From Propionibacteriales bacterium (lineage in GTDB: Bacteria; Actinomycetota; Actinomycetes; Propionibacteriales; Nocardioidaceae): a stretch of 64,000 bases of DNA. Made by a program: the position numbers and the translations under genes. The stretch lies in assembly GCA_026392415.1 (NCBI GenBank), contig JAPLCC010000017.1, forward strand, positions 124,001 through 188,000, written 5' to 3'. Shown here one piece after another: positions 18,418 through 26,074 of the stretch. Each line of letters begins with the position of its first letter. Positions within the stretch are counted from its first letter, which is position 1. Under the pieces are notes generated by a model. The model was not told the DNA's origin. It was given only the letters and a program-made list of their open reading frames with translations, and did not search any database.

Positions 18418-18926
18418 GCACTCCTGGCGGCAGGCGCGTCACGATGGTGGCGGCCGTGGCGGAGAACGGCGTGATCGGCGCAGCCTCCAACATTCCCTGG
18501 CACATCCCCGCAGACTTCGCGCACTTCAAGGCGACCACCACCGGCCACGTGCTGATCCTGGGCCGCACCACCCACGAAGGCATCGGCAAGCCGCTCCCGG
18601 GCCGCCAGACCATCGTGCTCACCCGCGACCCGAACTGGTCGGCCGAAGGAGTCCGGGTCGCCCGCGACATCCCCAGTGCGCTGGAGCTCGCCGACGAACT
18701 GCTCGCCGACAGCCCGCGCGGCCAGGTGATGATCGGTGGCGGCGCCGCCGTCTACACCGCAGCCCTGCCCTACGCCGACGAGCAGATCCTGTCGGAGATC
18801 CCGCTCTCGCCCGAGGGTGACACCCACTACCCGAAGTTCAGCCGCTCGCGCTGGCGCGAGGGGCGTCGCGACCCCCGCGAAGGCTTCACCGTCGTGTGGT
18901 GGGAACGGGTCTTCGCCTGCGGCTGA
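18414..18926 (+). CDS. folA: dihydrofolate reductase
   Basis: NADPH-dependent reduction of dihydrofolate (170 aa). Present are [20 protein letters not shown] with the substrate-pocket region, a shortened [22 protein letters not shown] cofactor segment, [14 protein letters not shown], and [17 protein letters not shown]. The usual G-R-x-T-W/F-E-S is replaced by GRTTHEGIG, a minor divergence. It overlaps thyA by 4 bp, an arrangement common in bacteria because thyA produces the dihydrofolate that this enzyme recycles. Confidence 0.93.
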   Translation: MSTPGGRRVTMVAAVAENGVIGAASNIPWHIPADFAHFKATTTGHVLILGRTTHEGIGKPLPGRQTIVLTRDPNWSAEGVRVARDIPSALELADELLADSPRGQVMIGGGAAVYTAALPYADEQILSEIPLSPEGDTHYPKFSRSRWREGRRDPREGFTVVWWERVFACG

Positions 18927-18957
18927 GCCGCTTGTCGGTGACTGGCAGGCTGAGGCC

Positions 18958-19902
18958 ATGACTGTCGAACTCCGTGTCTTCACCGAGCCCCAGCAGGGCG
19001 CCACGTACGACGACCTGCTGGCGGTCGCCCTCGAGGCCGAGCGACTCGGCTTCGGAGCGTTCTTCCGCAGCGACCACTACCTCCACATGAGTGGCGACGG
19101 GCTCCCCGGCTCCACCGACGCGTGGACGACGCTCGCCGGCCTCGCCAGGGAGACCAGCACGATCCGGCTCGGGACGCTGATGACGAGCGCGACGTTCCGT
19201 CATCCCGGCGTCCTGGCGGTCCAGGTGGCGCAGGTCGACGCGATGAGTGGCGGCCGCGTGGAGCTCGGCCTCGGTGCCGGCTGGTTCACCCAGGAGCACA
19301 CCGCCTACGGCATCCCGTTCCCCGACACGGGCGAGCGTTTCGAGCGGTACGCCGAGCAGCTCGAGCTGATCACCGGCATGTGGTCGACGCCCGTGGGTGA
19401 CCGCTACGACTTCGCCGGCGAGCACTACCAGCTGACCGACAGCCCGGCGCTGCCCAAGCCTGCCCAGAGCGTTGGTCACCGCGGCGGCCCGCCGATCCTG
19501 ATCGGTGGCAAGGGTCCGAAGAAGACTCCCGCCCTCGCCGCGGCGTACGCCGACGAGTTCAACCTGCCGTTCGTCGACGAGGAGTTCACCGCACTCCAGT
19601 TCGGTCGGGTCCGTCAGGCAGCAGAGGCCATCGACCGCGACCCGGCCGGCATCACGTTCTCCAACGCGTTGGTGCTCTGCGTCGGTCAGGACGAGGCCGA
19701 GATCGCCCGCCGGGCTGCGGTCATCGGCCGCGACGTCGACGAGCTCCGCGCCAACGGCCTCGCCGGGACACCGGACGAGGTGGTCGAGGCGATCAAGCGG
19801 TTCGAGGCACTCGGAGCCCAGCGGATCTACCTGCAGGTCCTCGACCTCGGCGATCTCGATCACGTGCGTCTCGTGGCGGCCGAGGTCATGCCTCACGTCT
19901 GA
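18958..19902 (+). CDS. F420-dependent LLM class oxidoreductase
   Basis: Luciferase-like monooxygenase-fold protein of 314 aa. The segments LEAERLGFGAFFRSDHY, TTLAGLARETSTIRLGTLM, DAMSGGRVELGLGAGWFTQEH and RGGPPILIGGKGPKKTPALAA fit the F420-dependent TIGR03560-like group of actinobacteria. The substrate is unknown. The ATG at 18958 is 31 bp after folA. It is co-directional with folA and dapA, but nothing in the sequence links its chemistry to them. Confidence 0.9.
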   Translation: MTVELRVFTEPQQGATYDDLLAVALEAERLGFGAFFRSDHYLHMSGDGLPGSTDAWTTLAGLARETSTIRLGTLMTSATFRHPGVLAVQVAQVDAMSGGRVELGLGAGWFTQEHTAYGIPFPDTGERFERYAEQLELITGMWSTPVGDRYDFAGEHYQLTDSPALPKPAQSVGHRGGPPILIGGKGPKKTPALAAAYADEFNLPFVDEEFTALQFGRVRQAAEAIDRDPAGITFSNALVLCVGQDEAEIARRAAVIGRDVDELRANGLAGTPDEVVEAIKRFEALGAQRIYLQVLDLGDLDHVRLVAAEVMPHV

Positions 19903-19953
19903 GCCCGGAGGCGGCAACGCGGCCATCCGGCCGCTTGGCGATAGGCTCTGATC

Positions 19954-20841
19954 ATGACTTCCGCACCCTTCGGGACGGTGTTGACCGCGATGGTCACGCC
20001 GTTCCACGCTGACGGCTCCGTCGACCTGGACGCGGTGCAGAAGGTCGCCAAGCACCTCGTCGACAACGGCAACGACGGCATCGTCGTCTCCGGCACCACG
20101 GGCGAGTCCCCGACGACCACCGGTGCCGAGGACGGCGAGACCCTCGCCGCCGTCAAGGACGCGGTCGGTGACCGCGCCAAGGTCGTGGCCGGGGTCGGTA
20201 CCAACGACACGCGCCACTCCGTCGAGCTCGCCCGCCAGGCCGAGAAGGTCGGCGCTGACGGCCTGTTGCTCGTCACGCCCTACTACAACAAGCCGAGCCA
20301 GCCGGGCGTGCTCAACCACTTCCGTCAGGTCGTCGAGGCCACCGCCGTGCCCGTGATGTTGTACGACGTCCCCGGCCGCACCGGCACGAAGATCTCGCTC
20401 GAGACCTACGCCGCTGCCCGCCAGTGGGAGACGGTCACGACCGTCAAGGAAGCCACCGGCGACCTGGCGCGCACCGCGCAGCTGGTCGACCTCGGCTACG
20501 TCGTCTACTCCGGTGACGACGTCAACACCCTCGGTTACCTCGCCTACGGCGCCACCGGTCTGGTCTCCGTGGTCGGCCACGTCGCCGGCGTTCAGCTCAA
20601 GACGATGATCGAGTCGTTCCTTGCGGGCGACCACGCCGAGGCGTTGCGGATCCACACCGGCCTGATTCCGGCGTTCGAGGCGATCATGGGCGTCGCCAAC
20701 TACGGCGCGACGACTGCCAAGGCGGCGCTGGAGCTGAAGGGCGTGCTCGACAACCGGACCGTGCGACCGCCCCTGCTCGCGCTCGACGACGAAGAAGTCG
20801 CGGACCTCCGGGTCGGCCTCGTCGCGGCGGGCCTGCTCTGA
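19954..20841 (+). CDS. dapA: 4-hydroxy-tetrahydrodipicolinate synthase
   Basis: Condenses pyruvate with aspartate semialdehyde in lysine/diaminopimelate synthesis (295 aa). Visible are the TIM-barrel start GTVLTAMVTPF, the substrate-binding GTTGESPTT, VTPYYNKPSQPG with the catalytic tyrosine, and the Schiff-base lysine in TVKEATGDL. Its stop overlaps the RNase J start by 1 bp (TGATG). The dapA-rnj pair is conserved in actinobacteria (Rv2753c-Rv2752c). Confidence 0.97.
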   Translation: MTSAPFGTVLTAMVTPFHADGSVDLDAVQKVAKHLVDNGNDGIVVSGTTGESPTTTGAEDGETLAAVKDAVGDRAKVVAGVGTNDTRHSVELARQAEKVGADGLLLVTPYYNKPSQPGVLNHFRQVVEATAVPVMLYDVPGRTGTKISLETYAAARQWETVTTVKEATGDLARTAQLVDLGYVVYSGDDVNTLGYLAYGATGLVSVVGHVAGVQLKTMIESFLAGDHAEALRIHTGLIPAFEAIMGVANYGATTAKAALELKGVLDNRTVRPPLLALDDEEVADLRVGLVAAGLL

Positions 20842-22526
20842 TGTCGCACCCGCACCCCGAACTGTCCGCGCCGCCGGAGCTCCCGAAGGGCGGACTGCGC
20901 GTCATCCCGCTCGGCGGCCTCGGCGAGATCGGCCGCAACATGACGGTCTTCGAGTACGACGGCCGGCTGCTGATCGTCGACTGCGGTGTGTTGTTCCCCG
21001 ATGAGCACCACCCGGGCGTCGACCTGATCCTGCCCGACTTCACCGCGATCCGGGACCGACTGGACGCTGTCGAGGCGCTGGTGCTGACGCACGGCCACGA
21101 GGACCACATCGGCGCGGCGCCGTACCTCCTGCGCGAGCGGCAGGACATCCCGCTGGTCGGCTCCGAGCTCACCCTCGCGCTGCTCAACTCCAAGCTGCGC
21201 GAGCACCGGTTGCGCCAGACGCCGTTCCACACGGTCAAGGAGGGCGACAAGATCTCGTTCGGTCCCTTCGACCTCGAGTTCGTCGCCGTCAACCACTCGA
21301 TCCCCGATGCACTCGCCGTGGCGATCCGCACCGGTGCCGGCCTCGTGCTGCACACGGGTGACTTCAAGATGGACCAGCTGCCGCTCGACGGCCGGATCAC
21401 CGACCTCCGTGCGTTCGCGCGACTGGGCGAGGAGGGTGTGGACCTGTTCCTCACCGACTCCACCAACGCCGACGTGCCTGGCTTCACCACCGCTGAGAAG
21501 CGGATCACGCCCGTGCTGAACCAGGCGTTCCAGGAGTCGAAGCAGCGGATCATCGTGGCCTGCTTCGCCTCCCACATCCACCGCGTCCAGCAGGTTCTCG
21601 ACGTTGCGGCCGCCCATGACCGCAAGGTCGCCTATGTCGGCCGTTCGATGGTCCGCAACATGGCGATCGCCCGGGACCTCGGCTATCTCACGGTTCCGCC
21701 GGGCGTCATGGTCGACGCCAAGCAGCTCGCTGACCTCGCGCCGGAGCGTCAGGTGCTGATCTCCACCGGTTCGCAGGGCGAGCCGCTCAGTGCGCTCGCA
21801 CGCATCGCCCATCGCAACCACCACTTCGTCCACCTCGAGGACGGCGACACCGTCATCCTCGCGTCGAGCATGATCCCCGGCAACGAGAACGCCATCTACC
21901 GGGTGATCAACGGACTGACCCGCCTCGGCGCCCGCGTGGTGCACAAGGGCAATGCCCTGGTGCACGTCAGCGGTCACGCCAGCGCCGGTGAGCTCCTGTA
22001 CTGCTACAACATCGTCAAGCCGCGCAACGTGCTGCCCGTCCACGGCGAGTCCCGGCACATGCTCGCCAACGGCGAGCTCGCGAAGCAGACCGGGGTCGAG
22101 AACGTCGTCTACGCCGAGGACGGCGTCGTCGTCGACCTCGTCGACGGTGTCGCGTCGGTCGTCGGAAAGGTCGAGTGCGGCTATGTCTTCGTCGACGGCC
22201 AGTCCGTCGGCGACGTCACCGAGTCCGAGCTCAAGGACCGCCGGATTCTCGGCGAGGAGGGCTTCGTGTCGGTGATCGTGGTCGTCGACTCGGTCAGTGG
22301 CAAGGTCTCCGCCGGACCCGAGATCCACGCCCGCGGCCACGCCTGGGAGGACTCGGACTTCGAGAGCATCAAGCAGCCGATCGTCGATGCCGTCAACCGG
22401 GCGCTCAGCGAGGGCAGCACCGACACCTACCAGTTGCAGCAGATCATTCGCCGCACGATCGGTCGCTGGGTCAGCGGTACGCACAAGCGCCGGCCCATGA
22501 TCATCCCGGTCGTCGTCGAGGCCTGA
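20841..22526 (+). CDS. rnj: ribonuclease J
   Basis: Metallo-beta-lactamase/beta-CASP ribonuclease (561 aa) with 5'-3' exo- and endonuclease roles in RNA maturation and decay. Motifs in order are LGGLGEIGRNM, the zinc site THGHEDHIGAAPYLL, HTGDFKMDQ, the DSTNAD motif, and the beta-CASP histidine in HVSGHASAGELL followed by PVHGESRHM. A C-terminal domain of about 110 aa is present. It is translationally coupled to dapA. Confidence 0.97.
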   Translation: MSHPHPELSAPPELPKGGLRVIPLGGLGEIGRNMTVFEYDGRLLIVDCGVLFPDEHHPGVDLILPDFTAIRDRLDAVEALVLTHGHEDHIGAAPYLLRERQDIPLVGSELTLALLNSKLREHRLRQTPFHTVKEGDKISFGPFDLEFVAVNHSIPDALAVAIRTGAGLVLHTGDFKMDQLPLDGRITDLRAFARLGEEGVDLFLTDSTNADVPGFTTAEKRITPVLNQAFQESKQRIIVACFASHIHRVQQVLDVAAAHDRKVAYVGRSMVRNMAIARDLGYLTVPPGVMVDAKQLADLAPERQVLISTGSQGEPLSALARIAHRNHHFVHLEDGDTVILASSMIPGNENAIYRVINGLTRLGARVVHKGNALVHVSGHASAGELLYCYNIVKPRNVLPVHGESRHMLANGELAKQTGVENVVYAEDGVVVDLVDGVASVVGKVECGYVFVDGQSVGDVTESELKDRRILGEEGFVSVIVVVDSVSGKVSAGPEIHARGHAWEDSDFESIKQPIVDAVNRALSEGSTDTYQLQQIIRRTIGRWVSGTHKRRPMIIPVVVEA

Positions 22527-22540
22527 GCGCCCGGTCAGGC
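22521..22540. terminator. small hairpin spanning two convergent stop codons
   Basis: GCCTGA-n8-TCAGGC forms a 6-bp stem in which both arms contain a stop codon (TGA of rnj at 22524-22526, and the merR stop on the other strand at 22535-22537). The stem is short with no U-run, so a terminator role is only possible. Confidence 0.35.
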
Positions 22541-22942
22541 TGGCTGGGCCACCGGCTCGCCGCCGAGCGCACCGACGATCGGGCAGGCGGCATCGGGGTC
22601 GATGCACTGCTGGTCGAGCAGACCGGCGAGCGCTGCGCGCACCCGGGCGAGGTCGGCCATCCGCTCGTCGATCTCGGCGAGCTTGGCGTGACCGATCCTG
22701 GCGACGTCTGCGGTGACCAGGACCCGCTGGCCGGACAGTGCGGTCAGTTCGCCGAGCTCGGCGAGGCTGAAGCCGAGCTGCTGGCCGCGGCGCAGGAAGC
22801 GCACCCGGGCGACCTCGTCGTCGGGGAACTCGCGGTAGCCGCCGGGGGAGCGCGCGGGCAGAGGCAGCAGCCCGCGCCGCTCGTAGAAGCGGACCGTGGA
22901 GACCTTCACCCCGGCGCGCGCGGCCAGTTCGGAGATGTTCAC
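22535..22942 (-). CDS. MerR family transcriptional regulator, metal-sensor type
   Basis: DNA-binding regulator of 135 aa. The N-terminal winged helix is clear: ISELAARAGVKVSTVRFYER, then RRGLLPLPARSPGGYREF. A dimerisation helix (LAEIDERMADLARVRAAL) leads to a C-terminal C-x6-C (CIDPDAAC), which resembles the metal-binding loop of CueR/ZntR-like sensors; the inducer is not known. The start is GTG at 22942, overlapping the upstream membrane protein stop by 4 bp. The MerR-type operator at 23384-23408 precedes the pair, so the regulator probably controls its own operon. Confidence 0.9.
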   Translation of the reverse strand: MNISELAARAGVKVSTVRFYERRGLLPLPARSPGGYREFPDDEVARVRFLRRGQQLGFSLAELGELTALSGQRVLVTADVARIGHAKLAEIDERMADLARVRAALAGLLDQQCIDPDAACPIVGALGGEPVAQPA

Positions 22943-23370
22943 GCCGTGAGAGTACGACGCCGTGCGGCGACCACGACGGCAACGCCCTGGACGACACCCC
23001 AGATGGCCTCGGGCACGAGGAAGGCGAGGATCACGGCGCTGGCGCCGTCGGTCAGCGCGACCACCATGCCGAGGCAGAACAGCCCGCGCGCCACGGTGTC
23101 GGCGGCGCCGACGAGCAGGCTCGGCCGGACGATCCGCACGACGGACCACACCAGCACCAGCCCGCCCATCAGCCCGGCGAACAGGACGGTGAAGGGATCG
23201 TCGGCGTCCGGGAGGGTGCCGCTGAGGTCGAAGTGCCGATGGACCGAGGCGAGCGTCTCGAAGGTGGCTGCCGCGAGCCAGGGGAGCGCGAAGCCGGTCG
23301 TCACGATGGCGTCGTAGATGGCTGATGCGCGCACGATGCGCAGGGTGGGGGTGGTCGCAGAAGTGGTCAT
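22939..23370 (-). CDS. four-helix membrane protein controlled by MerR
   Basis: Integral membrane protein of 143 aa without a recognised family. Hydrophobic segments lie at about residues 16-36, 62-82, 88-108 and 112-132 (for example VLFAGLMGGLVLVWSVV and AVILAFLVPEAIWGVV). A soluble loop HRHFDLSGTLPDADDPFTV joins the first two and has two histidines and several acids. It is the first gene of an operon with the MerR regulator, downstream of a MerR-type operator only 14 bp from its ATG. A stress- or metal-inducible membrane function is inferred only from this context. Confidence 0.75.
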   Translation of the reverse strand: MTTSATTPTLRIVRASAIYDAIVTTGFALPWLAAATFETLASVHRHFDLSGTLPDADDPFTVLFAGLMGGLVLVWSVVRIVRPSLLVGAADTVARGLFCLGMVVALTDGASAVILAFLVPEAIWGVVQGVAVVVAARRRTLTA

Positions 23371-23383
23371 GGGGAGACCGTGG

Positions 23384-23408
23384 ACCCTGCACCATGGTGC
23401 AAGGTCAA
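23384..23408 (-). promoter_or_regulatory. MerR-type operator/promoter
   Basis: On the minus strand TTGACC (23408-23403) is followed by a 19-nt spacer holding the dyad ACCTTGCACCA-TGGTGCAGGGT (22 bp, one mismatch, 23405-23384). A long spacer occupied by a palindrome is the hallmark of MerR-activated promoters. The -10 region (about 23383-23378) is poor, which fits a promoter needing activation. It directs transcription into the membrane protein-merR operon with a very short leader. Confidence 0.75.
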
Positions 23409-23467
23409 GACCGACACACCCGACTGTGATCCCTGTGACTGGTGTGACTTGTGGGTAGGTTGTGAGC

Positions 23468-26074
23468 ATGGCGACCCGTACGTCTTCCCCGACGGCGTCG
23501 CGAAGCCGGACCACCCCTTCCTCACGCTCAGGTGCGAAGAAGACAGCCAGCTCGCGATCACGTAGTACGACCACAAAGAAGTCTCCGGCCAAGAAGACCG
23601 CGGCCCGGCGACCGGCTCCTCGCGCCGTTCGCAACGGCCCCGGTCCGGTGGCCCGCGCCTTCGTCGCGCTCGGACGCGGCATCGCCGCGATCTGGCTGGC
23701 CTTCGCCCACGCGATCGGTGCCGTCGCTCGGGGCATCGGGCACAGCGCCCGCGAGATCGAGCCCGAGCAGCGTCGCGACGGCTTCGGACTGCTGCTGTGC
23801 GGCCTCGCGCTGATCATCGCGTCCGCGGTCTGGTTCGAGGTCCCCGGCGGCGTCATGGAGTTCACCCGCGCCGCCGTCTCCGGCACCGTCGGGAAGATCG
23901 GCTGGTTCGTCCCGCTGCTCGTCCTGCTCGCCGGCTGGCGCGTCATGCGCGACCCGATCAGCAACGGACCGGCCGGGCGCCAGATCATCGGCTGGGCGGC
24001 CCTGTCCTTCGGGCTGCTCGGCATCGTCCACATCGCCAACGGCAGTCCCGAACCCGTCCAGGGCGACACCTCCGCCCTGCGTGAGGGTGGCGGCGCCGTC
24101 GGATACGTCGTCTCGGCCCTCCTGCTCGACCTGTTGCGCTCGCCGGCGCTGGTCGTCCCGCTGCTGGCCCTGCTCGCATTCTTCGGCGTCCTGGTCATCA
24201 CCGCCACGCCGCTCTACCGCGTGCCCGACCGGCTGCGCGACCTCAGCGACACCCTCTTCGGACGCCACCACGAGGTCGAGGACCCCGACGCCACGCAGGC
24301 GCTGCGCCTCGACGACACCTTCGAGCGGATGGGTGACCCCGCCTACGACACCCCGCTCATCGCGGAGGACTCGAAGAAGAAGCGACGCCGCAAGAAGGAC
24401 GACGAGCTCACCGTCGAGGAGTCGATGGAGCTCCTTGTCCCGATCGACCTCCCGCTGGTCGACGACCTGGACGCGGTCGACCCGCTCGCCGGGCGCAAGC
24501 TCGCGAAGTCCCGGTCTGCCCTCGTCGATCCCGAGACGGGCGAGCTCGAGCCGCCGCCGCACGCCGACCTGCCGCAGCGCGTCGAACAGCTCGCGCTGTC
24601 CGGCGACGTCGTCTACACGCTGCCCGACGCCGCCGCGCTCAAGCCGGGCGACCCGCACCGCTCCCGTTCGAAGGCCAGCGACGACGTCGTGACCCGGCTC
24701 CAGACCGTTCTCGACGAGTTCAGCGTCGACGCCCAGGTCACCGGATACACCCGCGGCCCGACGGTCACCCGCTACGAGATCGAGCTCGGCACCGGCGTGA
24801 AGGTCGAGAAGATCCTCGGCGTCCAGCGCAACATCTCCTACGCCGTCGGCTCCGAGGACGTCCGGATCCTCAGCCCGATCCCCGGCAAATCCGCGGTCGG
24901 CGTCGAGATCCCGAACACCGACAAGGAGATCGTCTCCCTCGGCGACGTGCTCCGCTCCAACACCGCACGCAACGACCACCACCCGCTGATCGCCGGGCTC
25001 GGCAAGGATGTCGAGGGCGGCTTCGTCGTCGCGAACCTCGCGAAGATGCCGCACCTGCTGGTCGCGGGTGCCACCGGCTCCGGAAAGTCCAGCTTCATCA
25101 ACTCGATGATCACCTCGGTGCTCATGCGCTCCACGCCCGACGAGGTGCGGATGATCATGGTCGACCCCAAGCGGGTCGAGCTGAACGCCTACGAAGGCGT
25201 GCCGCACCTGATCACGCCGATCATCACCAACCCGAAGAAGGCCGCCGAGGCGCTCGAGTGGGTCTGCCGCGAGATGGACATGCGGTACGACGACCTGGCC
25301 AACTTCGGCTTCCGCCACATCAACGACTTCAACAAGGCGGTTCGCGAGGGCAAGGTCGAGGTCCCCGCGGGCAGCGAGCGCGTGCTGTCGCCGTACCCGT
25401 ACCTCCTGGTGATCGTCGACGAGCTCGCCGACCTGATGATGGTGGCGCCGCGCGACGTCGAGAGCTCCATCGTCCGGATCACGCAGCTGGCCCGCGCCGC
25501 AGGCATCCACCTGGTGCTCGCCACGCAGCGCCCTTCGGTGGACGTGGTGACCGGCCTGATCAAGGCGAACGTCCCGTCCCGCCTGGCGTTCGCGACCTCC
25601 AGCCTTGCCGACTCGCGCGTCATCCTCGACACTCCCGGTGCCGAGAAGCTGGTCGGTCAGGGTGACGGTCTCTTCCTTCCGATGGGTGCATCGAAGCCGA
25701 TACGAGTCCAGGGCTCGTGGGTCACCGAGAAGGAGATCGCCCAGGTCGTCAAGCACTGCAAGGGCCAGCTCGAACCCAACTACCGCGAGGACGTCACCGC
25801 CCCCGCCGCTGCCAGCAAGGTCCTCGACGACGACATCGGCGACGACATGGACCTGGTCATCCAGGCGATCGAGCTCGTGGTCTCCACGCAGTTCGGTTCG
25901 ACCTCGATGCTGCAGCGCAAGCTGCGCGTCGGTTTCGCCAAGGCGGGCCGGCTGATGGACATCCTCGAGAGTCGGGGAGTCGTCGGCCCCAGCGAGGGGT
26001 CGAAGGCCCGCGACGTGCTGGTCAAGCCCGACGAGATCGACGCCGTGATCATGACGATTCAGGGGGAGGCGTGA
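23468..26074 (+). CDS. ftsK: DNA translocase FtsK/SpoIIIE
   Basis: Septal DNA motor for chromosome segregation (868 aa). A basic Ser/Thr/Lys-rich N-terminus (residues 1-50) is followed by about four transmembrane helices (roughly 100-260), a charged linker (KKKRRRKKDD), and the motor. The motor has GPTVTRYEIELGTGVKV, Walker A VAGATGSGKSS near residue 540, Walker B LLVIVDELADLMM and LATQRPSVDVVTGLIKANVP. The C-terminal winged-helix gamma domain (QRKLRVGFAKAGRLMDILE) reads KOPS sites. The ATG at 23468 is preferred over a GTG two codons upstream. The following gene starts on its stop (GTGA). Confidence 0.97.
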   Translation: MATRTSSPTASRSRTTPSSRSGAKKTASSRSRSTTTKKSPAKKTAARRPAPRAVRNGPGPVARAFVALGRGIAAIWLAFAHAIGAVARGIGHSAREIEPEQRRDGFGLLLCGLALIIASAVWFEVPGGVMEFTRAAVSGTVGKIGWFVPLLVLLAGWRVMRDPISNGPAGRQIIGWAALSFGLLGIVHIANGSPEPVQGDTSALREGGGAVGYVVSALLLDLLRSPALVVPLLALLAFFGVLVITATPLYRVPDRLRDLSDTLFGRHHEVEDPDATQALRLDDTFERMGDPAYDTPLIAEDSKKKRRRKKDDELTVEESMELLVPIDLPLVDDLDAVDPLAGRKLAKSRSALVDPETGELEPPPHADLPQRVEQLALSGDVVYTLPDAAALKPGDPHRSRSKASDDVVTRLQTVLDEFSVDAQVTGYTRGPTVTRYEIELGTGVKVEKILGVQRNISYAVGSEDVRILSPIPGKSAVGVEIPNTDKEIVSLGDVLRSNTARNDHHPLIAGLGKDVEGGFVVANLAKMPHLLVAGATGSGKSSFINSMITSVLMRSTPDEVRMIMVDPKRVELNAYEGVPHLITPIITNPKKAAEALEWVCREMDMRYDDLANFGFRHINDFNKAVREGKVEVPAGSERVLSPYPYLLVIVDELADLMMVAPRDVESSIVRITQLARAAGIHLVLATQRPSVDVVTGLIKANVPSRLAFATSSLADSRVILDTPGAEKLVGQGDGLFLPMGASKPIRVQGSWVTEKEIAQVVKHCKGQLEPNYREDVTAPAAASKVLDDDIGDDMDLVIQAIELVVSTQFGSTSMLQRKLRVGFAKAGRLMDILESRGVVGPSEGSKARDVLVKPDEIDAVIMTIQGEA

